Assembly (NCBI GenBank): GCA_023416735.1
Contig: JAEZGX010000025.1
Span: forward strand, 62,001-126,000
Length of the DNA stretch: 64,000 nt
Direction: 5' to 3'
Origin: Verrucomicrobiota bacterium
GTDB lineage: Bacteria; Verrucomicrobiota; Verrucomicrobiia; Opitutales; Opitutaceae
Made by a program: the position numbers and the translations under genes. The notes beneath the pieces are model-generated. The model ran no database searches. It was not told the DNA's origin and saw only the letters and a list, made by a program, of their open reading frames with translations. The stretch's first letter is position 1, and every line of letters starts with the position of its first letter. Below, in pieces: positions 8,417-17,351 of this stretch.

Positions 8417-8902
8417 ATGTCAAAGCCACTGGTCGGACTCATCATGGGCAGCACGTCGGATTGGGAGACGATGCAGCATGCGGCGGCGCAGTTGGAAGCG
8501 TTGGGCGTTCCCTTCGAAAAGCGCGTGGTGAGCGCGCATCGGACGCCGAAGCTGATGGTGAGTTATGCAGAAGGTGCGGAGCGGCGCGGGCTGCGTGTGA
8601 TCATCGCGGCAGCGGGCGGAGCGGCGCATTTGCCGGGGATGACGGCTTCGATGACGGCGCTGCCGGTGTTGGGCGTTCCGATCGAATCGCACGCGTTGAA
8701 AGGCATGGATTCGCTACTCTCGATTGTGCAAATGCCGGGCGGTGTGCCGACGGCGACGTTTGCGATTGGGAAGGCTGGCGCGATCAACGCGGCGTTGTTT
8801 GCGGCGTCGGTGCTGGCGGCGACGGAGCCGGAGATTGCCGGGGCATGGAAAAAGTTTCGCGCGGACCAGACGGCGAAGGTGCTGAAGGCGAAGCTCCCGT
8901 GA
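8417..8902 (+). CDS. purE: N5-carboxyaminoimidazole ribonucleotide mutase
   Basis: A 161-residue class I PurE, which moves the carboxyl group from N5 to C4 of the imidazole ring in purine biosynthesis. Diagnostic motifs are MGSTSDWETMQHAA (substrate-phosphate loop, residues 11-24) and the catalytic VVSAHRTPKLM (about 38-48, with the essential His), followed by the glycine-rich IIAAAGGAAHLPGM. The length is typical. purK, encoding the preceding step, starts 46 bp downstream on the same strand, so the two very likely form an operon. Confidence 0.97.
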   Translation: MSKPLVGLIMGSTSDWETMQHAAAQLEALGVPFEKRVVSAHRTPKLMVSYAEGAERRGLRVIIAAAGGAAHLPGMTASMTALPVLGVPIESHALKGMDSLLSIVQMPGGVPTATFAIGKAGAINAALFAASVLAATEPEIAGAWKKFRADQTAKVLKAKLP

Positions 8903-8948
8903 GGGTTTTGTTTACAGGAGCCGGCAGACCGAGCAGAGCAGTCGTGAA

Positions 8949-10085
8949 ATGATACCTCCGGGAAAAACGATTGGCGTGCTGGGTGGCGGGCAGTTGGGGC
9001 GGATGTTTGCGCAAGCGGCGCAGGCGATGGGCTATCGCGTGCATGTGTATGAACCGCAGGCGAACTGCCCGGCGGGCGCGGTGGCGAACAAGGAGGTGAA
9101 TGCGAGCTATGAGGATTTGCGGGCGTTGAAGGATTTCGCGCGCGAGGTGGATGTAATCACCTACGAGTTCGAGAATATTCCTTCAGAGCCTCTCGCGGCG
9201 ATCGCGCCCTTGGTGCCGCTGCATCCGCGGGCGGAGGTGTTGCACATTTGTCAGAATCGCCAGCGCGAGAAAGCGTGGCTGCGGGCGAATGGGATTCCGC
9301 ATGTGAAGTTTGCGGAGGCGCTGGATGGCGACATCGCGGCGGCGGTGGCGCAAGTCGGTCGGCCATGCGTGGTGAAGACGGCGGATTTCGGCTACGACGG
9401 AAAAGGGCAGATGAAGATCAACACCGACGAAGAGCTCGCGCAGGCGGTGGCGATTTTTCGCGGCCGGCGCTGCGTGGTGGAACGCTGGGTGGATTTCCAG
9501 CGGGAGGTATCGGTGGTGGTGGCGCGTTCGTCGACCGGAGAGACGCGGGCGTTTCCGGTGGCGGAGAATATTCACTCGCGGCACATCCTGGATTTTTCGA
9601 TCGTGCCGGCGCGGATCGGCGCGGTGATTGCGCGCGAAGCGGAGATGCTGGCGACGTCGATCGCGGAGAAACTCGGCGTGGTGGGACTGATCGCGGTGGA
9701 AATGTTTTTGGCGAATAACGGCGAAGTGTTGGTGAACGAACTCGCGCCGCGGCCGCACAACTCCGGGCACTGGTCGATGGACGGATGCGAGACGAGTCAG
9801 TTTGAGCAACACGTGCGCGCGGTGTGCGGATTGCCGCTCGGACCGGTCGGCGTGCGCGAACCGACCGTGATGGTGAACATCCTCGGTGACGCCTGGAAGT
9901 GGCGCGACGGCGTGTTGGAAGGTCCGCCGAATTGGGCGGCGATTTTAGGAGAACCGGCGGCGAAGTTGCATCTTTACGGGAAGGCGGAGCCGCGGGTGGG
10001 GCGGAAGATGGGACACTTCAACGTGCGCGGGCGTGAGATCGAGGCGGCGATCGAGAAGGCGCGGGAGTTGAAGGGAAAGTTGTAA
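8949..10085 (+). CDS. purK: 5-(carboxyamino)imidazole ribonucleotide synthase
   Basis: A 378-residue ATP-grasp enzyme that carboxylates AIR with bicarbonate and ATP to N5-CAIR, the substrate of PurE. The N-terminus IGVLGGGQLGRMFAQAAQAM is the PurK PreATP-grasp signature. The ATP-binding core includes VVKTADFGYDGKGQ (about 141-154) and VERWVDFQREVSVVVAR. The C-terminal part has VNELAPRPHNSGHWSMDGC, with metal-binding acidic and Asn residues, then SQFEQHVRAVCGLPLG. It lies 46 bp after purE. The ATG at 8949 fits the family N-terminus exactly. Confidence 0.97.
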   Translation: MIPPGKTIGVLGGGQLGRMFAQAAQAMGYRVHVYEPQANCPAGAVANKEVNASYEDLRALKDFAREVDVITYEFENIPSEPLAAIAPLVPLHPRAEVLHICQNRQREKAWLRANGIPHVKFAEALDGDIAAAVAQVGRPCVVKTADFGYDGKGQMKINTDEELAQAVAIFRGRRCVVERWVDFQREVSVVVARSSTGETRAFPVAENIHSRHILDFSIVPARIGAVIAREAEMLATSIAEKLGVVGLIAVEMFLANNGEVLVNELAPRPHNSGHWSMDGCETSQFEQHVRAVCGLPLGPVGVREPTVMVNILGDAWKWRDGVLEGPPNWAAILGEPAAKLHLYGKAEPRVGRKMGHFNVRGREIEAAIEKARELKGKL

Positions 10086-10129
10086 ACTGCGGAAGGCTTG
10101 GCCGCGCAGAGTGGTCGTATCCCCGGGGT

Positions 10130-10744
10130 TTAAGAAGCGGATTGGGCGGCCTTGTAGTCGGTGGGGGTGTCGAGGTCGTGAGCGAGTTCGGGGGCGTCGA
10201 TGGTGGCGACGCGATCGGGATGGGCGTTGAGAAGGGTGCGAGCGCCTTCTTCGCCGGTGAGGGCGGCGAGGGTGGAAAAATGTTCGCGGAGAAAGAGGGC
10301 GGGAGCGGCGTTGCGATCGAGATAGCGTGAGGCGACGATGCTGCGCGCGGTAGCGCGCTGGGTGGCGAGGAGTCGATCGATGATGGAGGTGTTGAACGCG
10401 GGTTGGTCGCAGAGGGCGACGAGCGCCGCGTCGAACGAGCGGGAGAATTGTTGCAAGATCGCGATGCCGGTGCGGACGGAAGAAGCCATGCCTTCGGGCC
10501 AGGCGGGATTCTCGGCGACGAGCACGGGATGACGGGCCAGGAGGGGACGGATTCGTTCGGCGTGAGCGCCGAGGACGACGACGACGGGCCAGGCGGAAGA
10601 AGCGAGAGCGGCATCGACCGCGTGGAGCAGCAAGGGGCGTCCGCCGAGTGGCAGGAGTTGCTTGGGCTCGCCCATGCGAGTCGACGCGCCGGCGGCGAGG
10701 ATGATGGCGCCGAAGCGAAAGGGAGTTGTTTCGACAGGGGGCAA
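10130..10744 (-). CDS. MocA/MobA-like nucleotidyltransferase
   Basis: A 204-residue protein of the nucleotidyltransferase family that makes molybdenum cofactor dinucleotides (CTP or GTP plus molybdopterin). The N-terminal signature LAAGASTRMGEPKQLLPLGG (residues 16-35) holds the NTP-phosphate loop and the Lys. DQPAF near 115 is the metal-binding Asp segment, followed by the partner-sugar region GEEGARTLLNAHPDRV. In this family, GEPKQLLP and pairing with an XdhC protein favour the CTP-specific MocA type over MobA. The XdhC gene lies just upstream, 30 bp away on the same strand. No molybdenum hydroxylase subunit is in the window. Confidence 0.87.
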   Translation of the reverse strand: MPPVETTPFRFGAIILAAGASTRMGEPKQLLPLGGRPLLLHAVDAALASSAWPVVVVLGAHAERIRPLLARHPVLVAENPAWPEGMASSVRTGIAILQQFSRSFDAALVALCDQPAFNTSIIDRLLATQRATARSIVASRYLDRNAAPALFLREHFSTLAALTGEEGARTLLNAHPDRVATIDAPELAHDLDTPTDYKAAQSAS

Positions 10745-10774
10745 CGGAAGAAGCGAAGAAGAGGGAGCGGTCAG

Positions 10775-11776
10775 CTATCCGTGGATGGGCTGCTTTCTTT
10801 GCCGGAGGGGGCGGGCGTCGCGGTTCGAGAGAAACGTTTGGATTTCGGCGACGATGCTGAGGGCGACCTCTTCGGGAGTTTCGGCGCCGAGATCGAGGCC
10901 GACGGGGGCGTGCAGACGACTGCGGGTTTCGGGGGCGATGGAGGCGCCGGATTTTTCCAGATCGGCGAGGATGCGTTCGGCGCGTTTTCTGGGACCGAGC
11001 AAGCCGATGTAGCGGAAATTTGGAGACGCGAAGAGGTCGCGGAGAACAGGAACGTCGTGAACGTAGTGGTGAGTCATCACGACGGCGAGGGCGTGGGGAA
11101 TAGGGGGGACACGGGAAACGAGTTCCGCGGCGGGCGCGACGATCACCTGATCGGCGAGCGGGAAGCGTTGCGAGGTCGCGAAATCGCGACGCGGGTCGGC
11201 GACGGTGACGTGCCAGCCGAGTTCTTTGGCCATGCGAACCAGCGGGCGGGCGTCGTCGCCGGCACCAAAGACGACGAGTGCGGTGGGCGCGGGGAGGGTG
11301 TTGAGAAAAATGCGGATGGACGGCTCGCTGATGTTGGCTGCTACATCGGAGGAAAGGTGCGTGCCGACGTTTGAAGCCGCCGACTGGTAAATAACAGCGA
11401 GATCGGTGGAGCGATGCGCGGCGAGGTTGGCGGCGACGGTGGCGGCCCACGACGGATGAGGCGGGAGCTTTTCGATGAGAACTTGAACGACGCCGTGGCA
11501 GCCGAGGCCGACGCCCCAGACGAGATCGTTTTCGGACGTGGTGTCGTAGGTGACGAGATCCGGAGTGCTGCTTGCGAGGACGCGGGTGGCGCGGGCGAGA
11601 ACGTCTTCCTCAAGGCAGCCCCCGCTGATCGATCCGATGCGCTCGCGATCATGAGTGACAAGGAGACGCGCGCCGGGACGGCGATACGAGGAGCCGGAGA
11701 CGGTGACGAGCGTGGCGAGGGCGGAAGGGTGATCGGAGCGGTTGAGGTGGCGGACGATCGCGGCGAGCTCGTTCAT
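10775..11776 (-). CDS. XdhC/CoxI family protein (molybdenum hydroxylase maturation)
   Basis: A 333-residue protein related to XdhC, which carries molybdenum cofactor to xanthine dehydrogenase-type enzymes and helps its sulfuration. The N-terminal XdhC/CoxI domain shows LATLVTVSGSSYRRPGARL and the family motif GSISGGCLEEDV (about 49-60), followed by YDTTSENDLVWGVGLGCHG. The C-terminal half is a Rossmann domain beginning ALVVFGAGDDARPLVRMAK (about 188-206) and ending with YIGLLGPRKRAERIL. The open frame extends further upstream, but homology begins at the ATG at 11776 (MNELAAIVRHLN). It is followed after 30 bp by the MocA-like gene. Confidence 0.92.
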   Translation of the reverse strand: MNELAAIVRHLNRSDHPSALATLVTVSGSSYRRPGARLLVTHDRERIGSISGGCLEEDVLARATRVLASSTPDLVTYDTTSENDLVWGVGLGCHGVVQVLIEKLPPHPSWAATVAANLAAHRSTDLAVIYQSAASNVGTHLSSDVAANISEPSIRIFLNTLPAPTALVVFGAGDDARPLVRMAKELGWHVTVADPRRDFATSQRFPLADQVIVAPAAELVSRVPPIPHALAVVMTHHYVHDVPVLRDLFASPNFRYIGLLGPRKRAERILADLEKSGASIAPETRSRLHAPVGLDLGAETPEEVALSIVAEIQTFLSNRDARPLRQRKQPIHG

Positions 11777-11889
11777 GAAGGCGGTCGGAGGATGAGCGGG
11801 TGTGCGCGAGACGCAACGGCGGGGCGAAGCGTTGCGGGGACGGAGCAGAAATTCGCTGGACGTGCGAAGGGAGTTCTCGGCGGGTGGAG

Positions 11890-12708
11890 CTACGAGCGAC
11901 GGGTGCGTTGGAGCAAGGTGTCCAATTGTGCGCGGTAGCTGCGGCTGAGGCGAAGCTTGGTGTCGTTGCTCATGAACACGGCGTAATCGCCATACAGCGC
12001 GGATTCGACGCGGCGCACGTGCGCGATGTTGACGATGAACGAGCGGTGGATGCGAAGAAACCGCTCGGGATCGAGTCGCTGTTCGATGCTCTGGAGCGTT
12101 TCGCGCACGAGCTGGGTTTTGTCGACGGTGTGCACTTTCACGAAGTCGCCCTGCGCTTCCACCCACAGGATGTCGCGGGCGTTCACGAAGTGCATGGCGC
12201 CTTCGACTTTGATGACGACGCGGTCGGCCAGATCTACGTCGACGGAAGGCGCTGCGGGCGCGGGAGTGGGCGTCGGCTGCAACCGTTTCACGTGCTCGAG
12301 GAGCGTCTCCACTTGTTTCGCCAGGTAGGTTTGGTCGCCGCGGCGGACGGTTTCCTTGGCGCGTTGAAGGGTAGCGGAGAACCGCGCGTTGGTGAACGGC
12401 TTTAGCAGGTAATCGAGCGCGGAAACTTCGAACGCGCGCACGGCGTGCTGCTGGTAGGCGGTTACGAAGATGACCACGGGCCGTTCGGCTTGAGGAATGG
12501 CGGCGAGGGTTTCGAAGCCGTCGAGTCGCGGCATTTGAACATCGAGGAACACGACGTCGGGGCGTTGGGTGCGGATCGTCTCGATGGCCATCTGGCCGTC
12601 CGAGCAAAGGCCGACCGTTTCAACCTCGGGGTCGGTGTTCAGCAGGAGCTGGAGTCCTTCGCGAGCGAGCGGCTCATCGTCCACGACCAATACTCGAATA
12701 CGTTTCAT
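11890..12708 (-). CDS. LytTR-family response regulator
   Basis: A 272-residue two-component regulator. The receiver domain (1-120) has the acidic pair at 10-12 (VLVVDDEPLAREG), the phospho-acceptor Asp56 in FLDVQMPRLDG, Thr in FVTAYQ and Lys in YLLKPF. After a Pro/Ala linker (about 140-155) comes a LytTR DNA-binding domain (about 165-270), with the family patterns DILWVEAQGDFVKVHT, LRETLQSIEQRL, FLRIHRSFIVNIAHV and LRLSRSYRAQLDTLL. Its start codon overlaps the stop of the kinase gene by 4 bp, so the two are translationally coupled. The divergent TonB receptor is a likely target (see the repeats at 13.9-14.0 kb). Confidence 0.95.
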   Translation of the reverse strand: MKRIRVLVVDDEPLAREGLQLLLNTDPEVETVGLCSDGQMAIETIRTQRPDVVFLDVQMPRLDGFETLAAIPQAERPVVIFVTAYQQHAVRAFEVSALDYLLKPFTNARFSATLQRAKETVRRGDQTYLAKQVETLLEHVKRLQPTPTPAPAAPSVDVDLADRVVIKVEGAMHFVNARDILWVEAQGDFVKVHTVDKTQLVRETLQSIEQRLDPERFLRIHRSFIVNIAHVRRVESALYGDYAVFMSNDTKLRLSRSYRAQLDTLLQRTRRS

Positions 12709-13901
12709 GGGTGAACAGGTCGCTCCATCTCACGCCATGGCAAGCTCAGGCATGCGAGCATACCGCCATCGGGCCGGGCCTTTAGCTCGATGCAATGATT
12801 GCCGCCGTAGATGTGGGCCAGCCTCGCGCGGGTGTTGGCGAGACCGATGCCTTGGCGGCGGTTGGAACTGCTGGCGGAAAGCGCGGCGGCTTCGTCGGGT
12901 TGGTCGGGGCCGTCGTTTTCGATTTCGATGTAGAGCCGATCAGATTCGCGCTTGGCGGCGATTCGAACGGTTCCGGGTGCCCGGCGCTTGGAGATGCCAT
13001 GCTTGATGGCGTTTTCGACCAGAGGTTGGAGCAGCAGATTGGGAACGCAGGCCTGCAGCGTGGCGGGTTCGATGGCGCATTGGAGTAGCAGTTTTTCGCC
13101 GAAGCGGATTCGTTCGATGTGGAGGTATCTTCGGATGAACTCCACCTCGTCGGCGAACGCGACCTCGTGCCGGCCGGTGCGATCAATCGCTTGGCGGAGA
13201 AGCATGCTGAGTTCGGCGATGACATCGGTCGCGGCGTCGTTGCGCTGCTGTCGCACCAGAGTGGCGACGGCGTTGAAGCTGTTGAAAAGAAAGTGAGGGT
13301 GGAGCTGGCCGCGGAGTGCCTGCAGTTCGGCTTGAGCGAGCTTTGACTCGAGTTGGGCGGTGCGCAGCTCGAGCCGAATCGATTCCTCCACGTGCTGCCG
13401 GTGGCGGAAATGTTTATCGATCGCCAGCGTGGCCGAGAAGAACCCGCAGTAGATGAGAAAGTCGAAGGGCAGGAGCACGAGGGCGGTGGTGACGTAGCCG
13501 CTCCACGCGGTCCCTTCCCAGGGCTCGGGGGAGTCGGCCCATACCTGCAGCATGCGAACGCCGAACCGAAGATTCCCGACTGCAATCAGCAGCGCGATGC
13601 TACCGAGCGCGAGTCGCAAAGCGTTTCGGTGCAGCGTTCCTTTGGTGAGGGGAAATCGCTGGATCATGATCCACATGATCGGGAGCGCGAGGGGCCACAC
13701 CACCCAGGCGGTGGCGTCCCAAGCGGAGAGGACGAGTTCCTGCCCGCGCGCTTGCATCCGGTCCCACGCGGTGCGTTGCACGCTAAATCCCACGTGCAAC
13801 AAGATCCCGGTTGCGATCACCAGCGGCAGCTGCACCCGCCAGACGACCTGCCCATCCTGGGAAAGAAGAATCTGGCGAAGGCGAGCGACCAGGGACGGCA
13901 T
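12705..13901 (-). CDS. LytS/YehU-type sensor histidine kinase
   Basis: A 398-residue membrane kinase of the His_kinase/LytS type. Four or five hydrophobic segments lie in the first 160 residues (for example VQLPLVIATGILLHVGF, AWVVWPLALPIMWIMI, IALLIAVGNL, TTALVLLPFDFLIYCGFF), with no large periplasmic domain. A short coiled coil (about 165-195) follows. The phospho-acceptor segment is LRGQLHPHFLFNSFNAV, with the likely His at 203. The ATP-binding half has PNLLLQPLVENAIKHGI (N box, about 280-296) and GIGLANTRARLAHIYGG (G box). The ligand is unknown; the lack of an extracytoplasmic sensor suggests sensing in the membrane or through a partner. Confidence 0.94.
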   Translation of the reverse strand: MPSLVARLRQILLSQDGQVVWRVQLPLVIATGILLHVGFSVQRTAWDRMQARGQELVLSAWDATAWVVWPLALPIMWIMIQRFPLTKGTLHRNALRLALGSIALLIAVGNLRFGVRMLQVWADSPEPWEGTAWSGYVTTALVLLPFDFLIYCGFFSATLAIDKHFRHRQHVEESIRLELRTAQLESKLAQAELQALRGQLHPHFLFNSFNAVATLVRQQRNDAATDVIAELSMLLRQAIDRTGRHEVAFADEVEFIRRYLHIERIRFGEKLLLQCAIEPATLQACVPNLLLQPLVENAIKHGISKRRAPGTVRIAAKRESDRLYIEIENDGPDQPDEAAALSASSSNRRQGIGLANTRARLAHIYGGNHCIELKARPDGGMLACLSLPWREMERPVHP

Positions 13902-13932
13902 GAATCACGCAGGTAGGGTGCTGCGCTGCCTA

Positions 13933-14023
13933 GTCGCAAACGAAAATCTGCCTTGGTATTAGGGCGGGCGCTCGTCGCGAGAAGTCGGCCGTCTGTCGCA
14001 GGATGGGGGCGGTTGGTCGCAAA
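13933..14023 (+). promoter_or_regulatory. Phased direct repeats, candidate LytTR operator
   Basis: GTCGC occurs at 13933, 13974, 13995 and 14016 on the plus strand. The last three are exactly 21 bp apart (two helix turns) and the first lies 41 bp upstream of the second. LytTR regulators generally bind direct repeats of about 9 bp whose centres are roughly 21-22 bp apart. The array lies between the LytTR system and the TonB receptor it faces. Confidence 0.55.
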
Positions 14024-14041
14024 TCGGAGTTGAGATTATGA
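14013..14041 (+). promoter_or_regulatory. Candidate promoter of the TonB receptor gene
   Basis: TTGGTC (14013-14018), a 17-bp spacer and TTATGA (14036-14041) resemble a sigma-70 promoter. The last GTCGC repeat (14016) overlaps the -35 and two others lie just upstream, a layout suited to an activator. Confidence 0.4.
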
Positions 14042-14329
14042 CACACCCTTACTTCGTTTCGGGGCGAACTCAGTGAGAGGGACCGGCCGACTTGGCGGAA
14101 ATCCCTCCGCTAAAACACAACACACAACAACGAAGCTATGAACGTTAGGCCTGTTCGGAGCGGGGTGCTGCGTGCACTCACAAACTACAGCCGTCCTTCA
14201 GGGGGCGCTTTGTTGGAGAAAACGGTAGCGGTTCAAGATTCTGGGGATGTGCAAGATGGCATTCAGCACGCCACCAGAGCAAAACGAAGCGAAGTCGATC
14301 GTTCTTCGCATAACACAACTCGCAAACTG

Positions 14330-17320
14330 ATGAACATTCGTTCCGGGAATAATAGCGAACGCGCGAGCGCGTCCGCACAACAGTTCAGGCGGCGCAGCCG
14401 GCTATTCGCGGCCAAGGCGCTCCTTTTTTCCGCAGGGTTGCTTGGCGGCGGAACGGCGTTCGCGCAAAGCAACGTGGATGGAGCTATCTCGGGCCGCACG
14501 GGCGGTGCTGGAACTGTCGTGGTGGAGAATCCTGCGACCGGCGTCCGGAAAAGCACCACGGTTGGAAACGATGGCGCTTATCGGATCGGTGCGCTTCCGC
14601 CCGGCAGCTACACCGTGACTTATACGGCGACTGACGGCGCCGCACCTGAAACCCAGGATGCCGTCGTAAACATCAACACCACCACGAGCGTCGAGTTCGA
14701 CGATCTCGTTCGGCTTGAAGTTTTCCGGGTCAGTGGATCGTCGATCAACCCGATCGATTTCCAGAAGACGGAATCCGTGACGGTGTTCAACGAACGCATG
14801 CTCGATGCACTGCCCATCGCGCGGAATGTGAATTCCGTCGCGCTCCTGGCTCCGGGCACGACGCTCGGCGATACGGCGTTCGGTAATCTCGTTACCGGAC
14901 CGCTCATCTCGTTTGGTGGGGCGTCGGTGGCGGAAAATGCGTTCTTCGTGAACGGCTTTAACATCTCGGATTTCCGGACTGGCACGGCGCCCAACGTGGT
15001 TCCTTTCGAGTTCTACTCGCAATTCGAGGTGAAGACCGGCGCCTACTCGGCGGAGTTCGGTCGCTCGACGGGTGGCGTGGTGAATGCGGTGACGAAGAGC
15101 GGCACGAACGAGCGTCGCGCGTCGATCAACACCTACTATGAACCGAATGGCGGCCGCTGGCTGGCCCCGAGCTCCTATTACACGGAAGACGGAAAGCGCA
15201 CGCCGCTGGTGTATAACGGCGCGGACTACACCGAGGTGCTGAACACTAACGTTTCGTTCAGCGGCCCGATCATCGAGGACAAGCTGTTCTACCACGTCCT
15301 CTACAATGTTCGCAAAGTGAAGGATTTTGACGTCACGACCGGCGGTTCGCGGTGGGAGGAAGCCCGCTCGGACGATCCGTTCTGGGGCGTGAAGATCGAT
15401 GCGATTCCGCTGCCGAATCACCGCCTCGAATACACCGCGTTTCGCGACAAGACCGATGTAGTGACGGATCACTACGACTACGATCTGGCGACCCGCCGGC
15501 CGACCGCGTATTCGTCGCAGACATTCGAGAAGCTCGGCGGCCTGACCCAGATCGGCCGTTACACGGGCACCTTCTTCGAAGATCTGACGGTTTCCGCTCT
15601 TTACGGCAAAGGCACGGCCAACCGCACCACGGGCGGCACGGTGGACAGCCAAGTGGCGGTTTACGATACGCGGACTGGTCATGACGACTGGCTCCTCGGC
15701 AATCCGGACCTGCTCGTCTCGAAGCCGGGCGCGAACAACGAAGACGTGCGCGAGGCCTTCCGTTTCGACGTGGAATACGTTTTCGACTTCGTCGGTTCGC
15801 ATCGCCTTCGCGCGGGTTTGGATCGCGAGGATAATTCGAGCGCGAACTTCACCGCGTATTCAGGCAATGGTTACTATCGCTACTACACGGTCACACCCGG
15901 CGACCCGCTGAGTGGCGGCGTCATTCCGGATGGGGTGACCGAGGTCGCTCGTCTGCGCGTTTATGAGCAGAGCGGTCACTTCTCGACCAAGAGCAACGCC
16001 TACTATGTCGAAGACAACTGGACGCTCATGAGCGACCGGCTCAACTTTCGTCTCGGCATCCGCAATGAAGAGTTCGAGAACCTGAACTCGAATGGGGAAA
16101 CCTTCATCAAAGTGAAGAACCAGTGGGCGCCGCGCCTCGGGGTTTCGTTCGACGTCCGGGGTGATCAGAAGACGAAGGTATTCGCGAATTGGGGACGCTA
16201 CCATCTGCCGATCGCCGCCAACACAAACATCCGCATGGCGGGCAACGAATACTTCACGCAGGACTACTACGTGCTCGAGGCGATCAACGACGACTCCACG
16301 CCCGTGCTTGGTCCTCAAATCGGAACCCAGACGGTTTATGCGAACGGCGAAATTCCCGATCCGCGCACGATCGTCGATTCGGAGATCAAGCCGATGTTTC
16401 AGGACGAGATCGTGATCGGCGCGCAGCACGAGCTGACCAAAAATTGGACGGTCGGCGTTCGCGGTATTTTCCGTGAGCTGAAATCCGCCATCGACGACGT
16501 CATCATCGACCACGCGCTCGTGGCCTACGCGGAACGCAACAATATCGCCGACTTCGAGGCGCCCAGCGCGCACGCTTACGTGCTCACCAACCCAGGCTCT
16601 GACATTTCGATGTTCTGGGACATGGACGGCGACGGCACGCTCGATCCGATCACGTTGACCGCGGAGGATCTGCAGTTCCCAGAAGCCAGCCGCAAATACT
16701 ACGCCGCCGAGCTGTTTGTTGAGAAAGTGTTCGACGGAAAGTGGAGCCTGCAGGCGTCCTACACCTGGTCGCACAACTACGGTAACACCGAAGGCTACGT
16801 CCGTTCGGACAACGGTCAGGACGACGCGGGTATCACGTCGGCGTTCGACTCGCTCGGTTTGATGGAAGGCGCTTACGGCAATCTGCCGAACGATCGTCGC
16901 CATCAGCTCAAGGTCTTCGGTGCGTATTCGATCACCGATGAAATCCAGATCGGCGCGAATGTGCTACTGCAGTCGGGTCGTCCGATGAACTCCTTTGCGT
17001 TGCACCCGTCGGAAGACGTGGCGCAGGGCTACGGTGCGGAGGCGTTCTACGATGCCGATGGCAATCTCGTTCCGCGCGGCTCGCTCGGCACGACGCCGTG
17101 GGTGTTCAATGTCGACTTCAGCGTCGCTTATCGCCCGAAGTGGGCGGGCGACCGCCTCACGCTCGGGCTCGATATCTTCAACATCCTCAACCGCCGCTCG
17201 ACGACCGAGGTGTATGAACTGGCGACCTACGAAACCGGCGAGGTGAATCCGCGTTTCATGCTGCCGACCTCGTGGCAGACGCCGCGTTACATCCGCCTGT
17301 CGGCGAGCCTCGACTTCTGA
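14330..17320 (+). CDS. TonB-dependent outer-membrane receptor with carboxypeptidase-like N-terminal domain
   Basis: A 996-residue receptor that should import a large ligand (glycan, siderophore or similar) across the outer membrane with TonB energy. A signal peptide (about 24-46, LFAAKALLFSAGLLGGG, cut after AFAQ) is followed by a carboxypeptidase-regulatory-like beta domain (GRTGGAGTVVVENPATGV to TTSVEFDDL, about 55-125). Next come a plug (SVTVFNERMLDALPIARNVN to YSAEFGRSTGGVVNAVTKSG) and a beta-barrel ending in RYIRLSASLDF with the usual terminal Phe. I chose the ATG at 14330; an ATG at 14138 in the same frame would add 64 residues with no signal-peptide character. A strong terminator follows. 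The ligand cannot be named. Confidence 0.92.
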   Translation: MNIRSGNNSERASASAQQFRRRSRLFAAKALLFSAGLLGGGTAFAQSNVDGAISGRTGGAGTVVVENPATGVRKSTTVGNDGAYRIGALPPGSYTVTYTATDGAAPETQDAVVNINTTTSVEFDDLVRLEVFRVSGSSINPIDFQKTESVTVFNERMLDALPIARNVNSVALLAPGTTLGDTAFGNLVTGPLISFGGASVAENAFFVNGFNISDFRTGTAPNVVPFEFYSQFEVKTGAYSAEFGRSTGGVVNAVTKSGTNERRASINTYYEPNGGRWLAPSSYYTEDGKRTPLVYNGADYTEVLNTNVSFSGPIIEDKLFYHVLYNVRKVKDFDVTTGGSRWEEARSDDPFWGVKIDAIPLPNHRLEYTAFRDKTDVVTDHYDYDLATRRPTAYSSQTFEKLGGLTQIGRYTGTFFEDLTVSALYGKGTANRTTGGTVDSQVAVYDTRTGHDDWLLGNPDLLVSKPGANNEDVREAFRFDVEYVFDFVGSHRLRAGLDREDNSSANFTAYSGNGYYRYYTVTPGDPLSGGVIPDGVTEVARLRVYEQSGHFSTKSNAYYVEDNWTLMSDRLNFRLGIRNEEFENLNSNGETFIKVKNQWAPRLGVSFDVRGDQKTKVFANWGRYHLPIAANTNIRMAGNEYFTQDYYVLEAINDDSTPVLGPQIGTQTVYANGEIPDPRTIVDSEIKPMFQDEIVIGAQHELTKNWTVGVRGIFRELKSAIDDVIIDHALVAYAERNNIADFEAPSAHAYVLTNPGSDISMFWDMDGDGTLDPITLTAEDLQFPEASRKYYAAELFVEKVFDGKWSLQASYTWSHNYGNTEGYVRSDNGQDDAGITSAFDSLGLMEGAYGNLPNDRRHQLKVFGAYSITDEIQIGANVLLQSGRPMNSFALHPSEDVAQGYGAEAFYDADGNLVPRGSLGTTPWVFNVDFSVAYRPKWAGDRLTLGLDIFNILNRRSTTEVYELATYETGEVNPRFMLPTSWQTPRYIRLSASLDF

Positions 17321-17351
17321 GCGAAGACGAGACGAAGCGTTTGAATTAGCG

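Noticed and set aside
10105..10130. Terminator between purK and the MocA-like gene
   Set aside because: CCCCGGGG is a short self-complementary run without room for a loop or a T-run; too weak to call.
11777..12607. In-frame upstream extension of the XdhC gene
   Set aside because: It overlaps the LytTR regulator gene on the same strand in another frame and is Arg/Pro-rich; XdhC homology starts at the ATG at 11776.
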